From positions 1-64,000 of the forward strand of contig DAOUGI010000039.1 of assembly GCA_034429215.1 (NCBI GenBank): DNA of 64,000 nucleotides, given 5' to 3'. Numbering within the stretch: the stretch's first letter is position 1; each line of letters starts with the position of its first letter. Source of the DNA: JAFGOG01 sp034429215 (GTDB lineage Bacteria > Chloroflexota > Anaerolineae > JAAYZQ01). A program made the position numbers and the translations under genes. Below the pieces are notes generated by a model. The model saw only the letters and a program-made list of their open reading frames with translations, was not told the origin of the DNA and searched no databases. Positions 7,922 through 14,858 of this stretch are shown here, piece by piece.

Positions 7922-9135
7922 AGCGACCTGAGCGCCTCCCATTTCTCGGCGCGCTGCTGCTGGTAGACCTCTTCGTCCACCTGCCCGGCCTCAAAGGCCT
8001 CTTCCAGGTCGGCCAGCTCGGCCAGCAGCGGGCGGGCCTGGGGGTTGGCGGCCAGAGCTGCGGCCGTAGGGAGGGCCGCGGCCGGAGGGCGCCGCCGGGC
8101 GGTCAGCAGGGGATAGAGCACGGCGCCCAGAACCGCCAGGGCGGCCAGCCCAAATCCGAGCCCGCGGAGCAGACCCTGGTTGTCTGTGATCGGCGCGCCG
8201 GTTTCTGTCGTTGTCGTCGATCCGGTCGCCTCGATGGCCTCTACGATCAGGTCGGCGGCCAGAGGCGCGCCGGCCGCCTGGCCAACCGCGGTGTACACCG
8301 CAAACTCCTGGTCCATGAACGATTGAACCCCGCCGTCCAATAGCTGGCTGCTGCGCAGCGTCAGGCCCGGCTGGGTCAGGAGAACGGTCAGGGCAGTGAT
8401 CGGATAGTCGTAGCTTCGCTCCATGTGGACCGAGCTGTCTGCCACCGGCACATGGTAAGAGTAAAAGACGGTCAGCGTCTCCTGCCCGGGCGGCACCGGC
8501 TCGGTGCTCAGCAGCTTTCCCTCGCTCTGGACAAATAGGTCGGCCGTGGCCTCGTCGTCAAAGGCCAGCCCTACGGCGTCTGCGGGCAGGGGGATGCCGA
8601 TGGTTGTCGCCCGTCCTTCTGCTCCTGGGCGGCCGGTGTAGGTCCGATCCCCGCCGTTGCCGAACAGGTAGGCTTCGGAAATCCTGAGCATGGTGCCAAA
8701 CGACTCGACGATGATGTGGCCCGAACTGATGGCGACCTGGCTGTCGTCGTCGGTCGTCTCGTAGACAAGCAGCGTCACAGGCTGTGTCGCCTGCCCAGGT
8801 TCGACAGGCTCAGCGCTCGTGTAGGGTACGCCGAGGTAGACGGCCTCAGGCCAGTAAGAGATCTCTGGGTTGGTGGCCAGCCCTTCGAAGCGAAACCGCC
8901 CGGCCGAGTCTGTTGTCGTTTCCAGCGTACCTGTTACGGTGTCGCTCTGGACCAGGTACAGGGTGACGGTGATGCCGGCTCCGATCGCGGGTCCGCCGGC
9001 CGTGCCGTTGACCACCTGCCCGTCGATGACGCCGGTCCCCTGGGCGCTCGCCTGGGTCGCGGTCAAAGCCAGGCCCAGCGCCAGGACGATGGCCAGGCCG
9101 AGAAGGGGCAGCCGGGTGTGGATGGCTCGCTTCAT
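7918..9135 (-). CDS. Secreted membrane-anchored beta-sandwich protein in the ccm operon
   Basis: A 405-residue protein not recognised as a ccm component. It has a signal peptide (residues 1-32, ending TATQASAQ), then a carboxypeptidase-regulatory-like/transthyretin-like domain (about 37-120: GVIDGQVVNGTAGGPAIG...GRFRFEGL), then a second beta-rich domain to about residue 310, a membrane span near residues 325-345 (LGFGLAALAVLGAVLYPLL) and a cytoplasmic tail with a short-helix SHOCT-like end (LAELADLEEAFEAGQVDEEVY). Four-nucleotide overlaps on both sides (with ccmA and the zinc-ribbon gene) show it is a true part of the operon. It may be a scaffold or sensor for cytochrome maturation; this is inference only. 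Confidence 0.72.
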   Translation of the reverse strand: MKRAIHTRLPLLGLAIVLALGLALTATQASAQGTGVIDGQVVNGTAGGPAIGAGITVTLYLVQSDTVTGTLETTTDSAGRFRFEGLATNPEISYWPEAVYLGVPYTSAEPVEPGQATQPVTLLVYETTDDDSQVAISSGHIIVESFGTMLRISEAYLFGNGGDRTYTGRPGAEGRATTIGIPLPADAVGLAFDDEATADLFVQSEGKLLSTEPVPPGQETLTVFYSYHVPVADSSVHMERSYDYPITALTVLLTQPGLTLRSSQLLDGGVQSFMDQEFAVYTAVGQAAGAPLAADLIVEAIEATGSTTTTETGAPITDNQGLLRGLGFGLAALAVLGAVLYPLLTARRRPPAAALPTAAALAANPQARPLLAELADLEEAFEAGQVDEEVYQQQRAEKWEALRSL

Positions 9136-9500
9136 GCCACCTCCTCGTCGTGGAGGGTATGCCCGCACTTGGCGCAGAACCTGTCCCCTTTTTGCAGAGC
9201 GGCGCCGCACGATGGACACAACAGCCCCGCCGGAGGCAGGGCCGGCTTGCTCTGGTCGCCCGGCGGCAGCGCCCCGCCGCAGCGGACGCAGAAGAGGTCA
9301 CCCGGTTGGTAGGCCTTGCCGCAGGTGGGGCAGGCGCGCCCGCCCTCGGCCCTGGCCCGGCGCAGCTTGCGGACGGCCGCCTCGATCTCGCCGTCGGTTA
9401 CGGCCGGCGCCATGGGGGCCGGCGCGCGGCCCGGCAGTAAAGGGTAGACAATCGCCCCGGCGGCAAGCAAGGCCAATAGGAAAAAGAGCACGACGCCCAT
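9132..9500 (-). CDS. Small membrane protein with two zinc ribbons
   Basis: A 122-residue protein with one N-terminal span (VVLFFLLALLAAGAIVYPLL), a short helix, then two four-cysteine zinc ribbons: CPTCGKAY...FCVRCGGAL and CPSCGAAL...FCAKCGHTL. The ATG at 9500 is preceded by GGAGGTAACAGG; an upstream start at 9536 would overlap ccmF and lacks a ribosome site. It lies 7 nt after ccmF and overlaps the next gene by ATGA. The zinc ribbons face the cytoplasm if the span is a signal anchor with N-out. CcmH is absent from the visible cluster, but nothing here resembles its LRCxxC motif, so this is not a CcmH substitute on sequence grounds. Confidence 0.72.
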   Translation of the reverse strand: MGVVLFFLLALLAAGAIVYPLLPGRAPAPMAPAVTDGEIEAAVRKLRRARAEGGRACPTCGKAYQPGDLFCVRCGGALPPGDQSKPALPPAGLLCPSCGAALQKGDRFCAKCGHTLHDEEVA

Positions 9501-9507
9501 GGTCCTG

Positions 9508-11520
9508 TTACCTCCCCGCCGCCTGTTCGCCGGCATTCTCTCGCTCGACCGGCACGGTTGCCATGGCCGGGCGCGACGCAGAGGGCCAGGCTGCCATTAG
9601 TGTGCCCAAGATCAGCTCCAAGCCGCCGATCCACAGCCAGAGCACCATTGGGGTGATGATCACCTGGAAAGCGGCCAGGCCGTCGGGCTCGATGCTGGCC
9701 AGGACCAGGTACAGATCCTCTTTCAGGTTGCTGCGCAGGGCAACCTCGGTGACGGTGCCGTCGACGTTGCTGTGCAGGTTCCGTTCCGGCTCCATGACCG
9801 CCAGCAGGCGCCCATTGCGGTACACTTCGACCAGGGCCGCATTGCGCAGCTTGTTGCCGCCCTCCTCCTGCCGGCCGTAGGTGTAGCTCTTGTACAGCAG
9901 GGTGTAGCCGCCCACCTCTGTTTGCTCGCCCTCGGCCAACACCACCTGGACTTCGTCCTGGTAGGCCTGGGAGCCGATGACGCCGGCGACGATCAGCAGG
10001 ATGGCCACGTGGATCATCTGGGCGCCATATCGCCGCCGGTTCCTGTAGCTTGCTCGAGCGGCCGCGACGAAAAGGTTCTCCTTGGCGGTTCGCATCCGGG
10101 CCACGACACTCGCCGCCCACTGAAGCTCGATGGTGGCTGCGGCAAAGGCAACGACGGCGAATGCCGCCACGACCCACACCTCTCGCACGCCAAAGAGGAA
10201 CAACAAAGCGGCCGTCAGGACGCCGACGGCTGCCTGGATCCAGATGTTTTGCAGCAGGCGCCCGGCGCTGGTCTTGCGCCACTCGATCAGCGGGCACAGC
10301 CCGAGGAGCAGCACCAACAGCAGCCCCAGCGGCCCCATGAACCGGTTATAGTTCTCGGGAGTAAGCGTCGCCGATACGTTCCGCACCGCTTCGGTGAAGG
10401 TCGGCCACAGGGTGCCCAGCAGGATGGCCCCTGCCGAGCCGAGGAACAGGAGGTTGGTTACCAGGAAGGCAAACTCGCGCGATACGAGGTCTCCCAACTG
10501 GCCGCTGCCCTTCAACTCGCGGGTGCGGGCCAGCATCAGGCCAACGGCCACGGCCAGGATCAGCCCCATAAAGCCGAGGTAATAGTAGCCGATGGGTGAC
10601 TGGGCAAAGGCATGCACCGATTGGATTAGCCCCGAGCGCGTGACAAAGGTGGCGAACACGGTCAACAGGAAGGTCAAGGTCACCAGGGCCACGCTCCAGG
10701 CGCGGAACATGTCGCGCCGCTCCTGGATGATGGCCGAGTGGAGAAATGCGGTGCCCACCAGCCACGGGATAAAGGACGAGTTCTCCACCGGGTCCCAGGC
10801 CCAATAGCCACCCCAGCCCAGCTCCAGATAAGCCCACAGCGCGCCTATCAGGATGCCGATGCCGAGGGTGGACCACGCGGCCAGCGACCAGCGCCGCACG
10901 CCGAGCAGCCAGCCGGCATCCAGCTTGCCGGTCACCAGCGCGGCCAGGCCATAGGCGAAGGGGATCGTCCACAGGGCATAGGCCGCAAAGATGATGGGCG
11001 GATGGATGATCATCCAGATGTTTTGCAGCAGTGGGTTGAGGCTGACCCCCTCGGCCGGCAGCGTCGGCATCAGCTCGAACGGGTTGCTGACCACCACCAG
11101 CAGCAGCGCGAAAAAGGCCTGGGTAAAGGCCAGCACGGCCATGGCATAGGGCCGCAGTTGCCGGTCCCAGGCCGGCCGCCTCACCAAGAGCAGTGCAGTA
11201 AAGATGGCCAACATCCACAACCACAGTAGCTGCGACCCCTCCATTCCGGCCCAAAAGGCGGCCAGGACGTACGCCGGGCGGAGGTAGGTGCTCACGTGGT
11301 CATGGACGTAGGCCACCCCGAAATTCTTGGTCAGGAGCAGAGCCAGCAGCGCAATCGCCGCCAAGGTGGACAGGCCGGCCGTGACAAACAGGGCATTGCG
11401 GGCGCTGGTCACCAGCTCCGGGCGCTGCTGTCGCGCCCCCAAGATCGAGGCGATCGATGCCCATAGCGCTGCGGCCAGAGCCAGCAGCAGGGCGCCGTAA
11501 CCGATCTCTGTCAGGATCAC
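9508..11520 (-). CDS. ccmF: CcmF heme lyase subunit
   Basis: A 670-residue membrane protein of the CcmF/CycK family with about 15 hydrophobic segments. The heme-handling tryptophan motif is WGGYWAWDPVENSSF (about residue 235), and conserved histidines are seen in IIHPPIIFAAY and in VHDHVSTYL. CcmF transfers heme from CcmE to apocytochrome c thiols. The GTG at 11520 has the ribosome site GAGGAGAAAGA and overlaps the ccmE stop as GTGA; this start gives a normal N-terminus (MILTEIGYGALLLAL). The C-terminal periplasmic part is of usual length. Confidence 0.95.
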   Translation of the reverse strand: MILTEIGYGALLLALAAALWASIASILGARQQRPELVTSARNALFVTAGLSTLAAIALLALLLTKNFGVAYVHDHVSTYLRPAYVLAAFWAGMEGSQLLWLWMLAIFTALLLVRRPAWDRQLRPYAMAVLAFTQAFFALLLVVVSNPFELMPTLPAEGVSLNPLLQNIWMIIHPPIIFAAYALWTIPFAYGLAALVTGKLDAGWLLGVRRWSLAAWSTLGIGILIGALWAYLELGWGGYWAWDPVENSSFIPWLVGTAFLHSAIIQERRDMFRAWSVALVTLTFLLTVFATFVTRSGLIQSVHAFAQSPIGYYYLGFMGLILAVAVGLMLARTRELKGSGQLGDLVSREFAFLVTNLLFLGSAGAILLGTLWPTFTEAVRNVSATLTPENYNRFMGPLGLLLVLLLGLCPLIEWRKTSAGRLLQNIWIQAAVGVLTAALLFLFGVREVWVVAAFAVVAFAAATIELQWAASVVARMRTAKENLFVAAARASYRNRRRYGAQMIHVAILLIVAGVIGSQAYQDEVQVVLAEGEQTEVGGYTLLYKSYTYGRQEEGGNKLRNAALVEVYRNGRLLAVMEPERNLHSNVDGTVTEVALRSNLKEDLYLVLASIEPDGLAAFQVIITPMVLWLWIGGLELILGTLMAAWPSASRPAMATVPVERENAGEQAAGR

Positions 11521-11906
11521 TCTTTCTCCTCGTACTTGGACGGGCACTTCATCAACAGCTCGTCGGCTGTGAACACCTGGTTAGTCGGGTCGTACTTGCC
11601 GATGGCCACGGCTTCCACCGCGTCCGCCATCATGTCGGGCTTGGGGCCGTTGTAGGAGATCGGCAGCCGGCCTGTTTCATCCTCGATCTCAAAGGCCAGG
11701 TGGATCGTGGCGGTGTCCCACTGGACCGAATCGGGGACGATCTTGCCCGCGACACGCGAATTCTGCGCCTGATCCGGGCCCAATGCCCTGACCTCACGGA
11801 TGGTCAGGTACTCGCTGGTAGAGCCTGAGAAGCTGGTCGCGATCAGGGCGACGACCACGATCACGACGACCAACCCACCGATTAAAAACTTGATCCGAGA
11901 CGACAC
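11517..11906 (-). CDS. ccmE: CcmE heme chaperone, CxxxY variant
   Basis: A 129-residue protein with an N-terminal signal anchor (residues 6-24) and a compact OB-fold domain (VAGKIVPDSVQW...ISYNGPKPDM...AVAIGKYD...FTADELLMKC). In the standard protein the heme-binding motif is HxxxY; here it is Cys121-Pro-Ser-Lys-Tyr125, so the heme-linking residue is cysteine. Such CxxxY CcmE proteins are known from archaea, Desulfovibrio and some Gram-positive bacteria. The GTG start at 11906 has the ribosome site GGGAGGAAAGT. It overlaps ccmF by 4 nt. Confidence 0.92.
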   Translation of the reverse strand: MSSRIKFLIGGLVVVIVVVALIATSFSGSTSEYLTIREVRALGPDQAQNSRVAGKIVPDSVQWDTATIHLAFEIEDETGRLPISYNGPKPDMMADAVEAVAIGKYDPTNQVFTADELLMKCPSKYEEKE

Positions 11907-11924
11907 ACTTTCCTCCCCTGCGTA

Positions 11925-12872
11925 CTAGCTCTTCCGTACCGCTGCGCCACATTGGTGGCAGAAATCGGCGTCGGACCGCAGCCGCGCGCCGCACTTGAAA
12001 CAAAAGCCTGCATCCTGCGCGGTAGGCTGGGCAGAGTACTTTTTTTGCCCGCCCCGCCGCCGCCTGTTCGGCGCTGTCGGCGGGGGAGCCGGCTGGGCGC
12101 GCTTGCCAAGCCAATAAGCGCCCGCCCCGACGGCGGCCAGGGCGATCAGGGCCAAGACGGCGATCAGGATGCCCGACACCCCCTTGCTCTCCCCTTGTGC
12201 TGTCGGCGAGATCGCCGCCACCGGCGCATCGGTGGATTGGAAGGCGCCGACGGTCAGCCCCGAGTCGGTTTTCTCGTATGAAACGGCCCAAGTGGCCGTG
12301 TCGTTCTGCTTCAGAGGGCCTGCCGAGGTCACGTGATAGTTCAGGCCGTCGGCCTCCTGCACGACAGAACCGGCAGCGGGCTCTAGCTTAAAACCTTGGC
12401 TGCCCGGCGGCTCCTGGACCTTCAGGTCGAGTGTCGCCACCGCATAGTCGGCCGCGTAGGTGTAGGTAAAGGCGCGCTGGCCGGGCGCCGGGCTGCCGGG
12501 CAGCGGGGTATAGTATTCGAGCTGAAAATCCCGCGTCGGCAGCTCAAAAGCCACCACCAGCCGGTCGCCTTCCGTGCGCGTGGTATATTCGAGGGTGAGC
12601 AACTGGCCCTGCTCGTCCAGGTAGGCCACCGCCCCAGGCTGCCCGGCCTCGGCCGGAATGCGGAACTCGACCGGCAACGGCGACGTGGCACCCTCGGCGA
12701 ACTGGCCACGGTAGATGACCAGCAGCGCCGGATCGTCATACTCTGGCCAAAGCGAGATCGTCAGGCTGGCCAGGACCGGCGATTCCTGGGCCAATGCCGG
12801 TCCGGTCTGCATGGTAAGGCCTGGCGCCGTCCACAGCGCCAGGCACACCACCAAGATAGACAATACTTTCAC
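11925..12872 (-). CDS. Secreted membrane-anchored protein with C-terminal zinc ribbon
   Basis: A 315-residue protein of unrecognised family at the head of the ccm genes. Residues 1-29 are a signal peptide; residues 30-215 form a beta-rich outer domain containing paired aromatic and proline-rich strands (LEYYTPLPGS); a membrane span lies at about 222-245 (ILIAVLALIALAAVGAGAYWL), followed by a basic linker and a cytoplasmic zinc ribbon (FCFKCGARL...FCHQCGAAV). This is the same layout as the 7918 and 9132 genes combined, which suggests a related two-sided protein. The GTG start at 12872 is the only one that keeps the signal peptide; its ribosome site is poor. Confidence 0.7.
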   Translation of the reverse strand: MKVLSILVVCLALWTAPGLTMQTGPALAQESPVLASLTISLWPEYDDPALLVIYRGQFAEGATSPLPVEFRIPAEAGQPGAVAYLDEQGQLLTLEYTTRTEGDRLVVAFELPTRDFQLEYYTPLPGSPAPGQRAFTYTYAADYAVATLDLKVQEPPGSQGFKLEPAAGSVVQEADGLNYHVTSAGPLKQNDTATWAVSYEKTDSGLTVGAFQSTDAPVAAISPTAQGESKGVSGILIAVLALIALAAVGAGAYWLGKRAQPAPPPTAPNRRRRGGQKKYSAQPTAQDAGFCFKCGARLRSDADFCHQCGAAVRKS

Positions 12873-12897
12873 TGCTTCACGAACCTCTTGTCATTGT

Positions 12898-12936
12898 GGG
12901 CCTATCCGAGCAAGATCGCAACTCTCGGATAGGCCC
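12898..12936. terminator. 13-bp hairpin between the Sec-DsbA gene and the ccm genes
   Basis: Perfect 13-bp arms (12898-12910 and 12924-12936, GGGCCTATCCGAG and its complement) with a 13-nt loop. On the plus strand it is followed by TTTGTG; on the transcribed minus strand there is no T-run. It may therefore reduce readthrough or stabilise the upstream message rather than act as a full terminator. Confidence 0.55.
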
Positions 12937-12951
12937 TTTGTGTTCCATGCC

Positions 12952-14775
12952 CTATTGGCTGATGAGCGAGTCGATGTTCGTCTTGAACTCGTCAAAGGTC
13001 GGCGAGCCTGATAGAGACTGGCCGTTGTTGAACAGGTAGGTCTGCGCACCCGGCACGCCATACATCATGGCCACCACAGCGCCCCCCTGGACCGTCACAG
13101 CCGTCTCAGGCGCGCTCAGGCACTGCTCGAACTTGGCCGTATCGAGGCTCAGATCTTGGGCATAGCCTGTGAAAAGCGGTTGCGGATCGGCGGCCTGCGT
13201 CCACGTGGCCTGTTCTTCAAAGAGCTTGGTGTACATCTCCCATCCCTTGCCCTGCTGACCGGCGCATTCGGCGGCAGCAGCGCCAAAGGCGCTGGGCGTG
13301 TCTTTCCCCGATGTCCAGGGGTGGATGACGAACAGCATCTTTCCGGCGTCGATGTAGGCCTGCCTCAGTTGCGGCAGAACCTCGAGGGCAAACTGGCGCG
13401 ACTTGAGGTCGGCATAATCCACGAACGCCACCGCGGCCGCCTTGGCCGTCTGTGTGCTGCCCAGGGCACGCCAACTGCCTACCGGAACGATCTCCACGTT
13501 CGAACCGCCGGCGGCTACATAGTCGATGATGGCGGCAAAGCCGTCTGCCGACAGCCCGCCCCGGATCGGTATTTCCCCGATAAAGAAGTACGGCGTGGCA
13601 TTCACGCCGAGCTGCTCTCCGGCCAGCATGTCTGCCTTGACGGCTGTAGCGCCCTCGCCCGAATCCAGGCATGTATTGAACGCAGTTGCATCCAGCCCGA
13701 TCTGGGCGGCATAGTCGCCAAAGATCTTGATCGGATCGGCCCCATCTGCAGTCCATTCTGTCTGGCTGGCAAAGAGTTTTTCGTTCATCTCCCAATAGTG
13801 GCCCTGCATGCCGGCGCAGACCGCCGCCTCTGCCGCCTTCTGGGCAGAAGCATGAATGCTGGTCAACGGAAAATCGCGATAGACGAACCGGGCCTTGCCG
13901 GTATCCACATAGCGCTCGATAATTTCTGGGATCACCTCACGGGCGACCGACCCACAGGCCGGTCATTGAAAGTCCGAGAATTCGGTGATCACTACCGGTG
14001 CGTCGGCCTCCCCCAGACTGCGATAGCTGTCGGCCGGCACCACCAGGCTGGGAGCCTCGCCTCCCGCCAGGGCATATTCGATCGTCTCTTTGAACGTATC
14101 GAACGACTGCGCCCCTGACAGCGATATGCCGTTGACAAAGAAAGCGGGGGTGCCTGTGACGCCGGCCTTGCTGCCTTCCTGCATGTCGGCCTGTATCTTG
14201 GCGGCGTACTTGTCCCCGTCTAGGCAGCTATCGAACTGGGCCTGGTCCAGCTTCAGGGTGCCGGCCATGCCTTTGAAAATCGTCACGGCGTCCTCGCTGC
14301 CCGTCCACTTGTCCTGGTCGTTGAATATTGCTTCGTGCATGGCCCAGTACTGGCCCTGCTCGCCGGCGCACTCGGCGGCCCCGGCGGCCTTCTGTGCCCA
14401 GTTGTGGAAAGATAGGGGAAAGTTCCGGTAGACATAGCGGACCTTTCCGGTCTCTACATAGTCGCTGACGATCTGCGGGTACACCTCACGGGCGTACTTG
14501 GCGCAGTAAGGTCATTGAAAGTCGGAATACTCGATCAGGGTGACTGTGGCATCTGCCGAGCCAAGCGCCCGCCAGTCGTTGGGGTCCACCGGCACTTCGC
14601 CCGACGCCCCCGGCGTGTCGGTCGCCTGCACCGCCTGGGTAGCCACCGGCGTCGCCGCCTGAGTAGGCGCCGTCGCCTGGCCGCTCGGTGTGGGCGTCGA
14701 CATGTCGGGGCCGCACGCCGCCACCAGGAGCGCCAGCGCAACCAGCGCGGCCAACCACGTACGTTTCAAACGCAT
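12952..14775 (-). CDS. Lipoprotein with three tandem DsbA-like domains and two in-frame UGA (selenocysteine) codons
   Basis: Read through two UGA codons (14512-14514 and 13963-13965), this is one 607-residue protein. The N-terminus is a lipoprotein signal (LLVAAC, lipid Cys21) and a Pro/Thr/Ala linker. Domain 1 (about residues 70-245) has the active site Sec88-Pro-Tyr-Cys91; domain 2 (255-430) has Sec271-Pro-Ala-Cys274; domain 3 (435-607) aligns to the others but the motif is gone (YADLKSRQF). Domains 1 and 2 match each other on both sides of the UGA: DFQ-U-PYCAKYAREV and DFQ-U-PACGSVAREV. The frame is continuous and no other stops occur. Each UGA is followed by a SECIS-like hairpin. The ATG at 14775 has ribosome site GGAGGAG. 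A role in extracytoplasmic thiol oxidation or reduction for cytochrome c or copper proteins is inferred from its place between copA and ccm. Confidence 0.88.
13934..13965 (-). promoter_or_regulatory. SECIS-like hairpin 2 after UGA (Sec271)
   Basis: The outer ACC/GGU closing pairs match hairpin 1; the inner stem UGUGGGU/GCCCGUG (with wobble pairs) closes the 5-nt loop CGGUC, whose G-U is at +16/+17 after the UGA. A competing 7-bp hairpin ACCGGCC/GGUCGGU with a UGUG loop also exists. The near-identical placement of the loop G-U in both hairpins supports a SECIS role. Confidence 0.6.
14483..14514 (-). promoter_or_regulatory. SECIS-like hairpin 1 after UGA (Sec88)
   Basis: In the minus-strand message the last base of the UGA plus CCUUAC pairs with GUGAGGU (7 bp, one G-U), then an inner GCG/CGC stem carries the 7-nt apical loop CCAAGUA. 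The loop G-U lies at +15/+16 after the UGA, in the range of bacterial selB-binding hairpins. Folded by eye. Confidence 0.65.
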
Positions 14776-14858
14776 GTTCTCCTCCGTTTTTTGATCTTGG
14801 ACTGAATCGTGGCAACCATGCCGCTGGTGGCCAAAACCCAAAATCCAAAACCTGAAAT

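Noticed and set aside
9132..9500. CcmH or CcmG substitute in the ccm operon
   Set aside because: The cysteines form two CxxC...CxxC zinc ribbons rather than a thioredoxin fold or an LRCxxC motif.
12952..14775. Reading the DsbA region as three separate genes or as a pseudogene with two nonsense mutations
   Set aside because: Both UGA codons sit exactly at the redox Cys position, the flanking frame is intact and conserved between domains, and the downstream pieces have no own ribosome sites. Two random nonsense mutations at equivalent codons are improbable.
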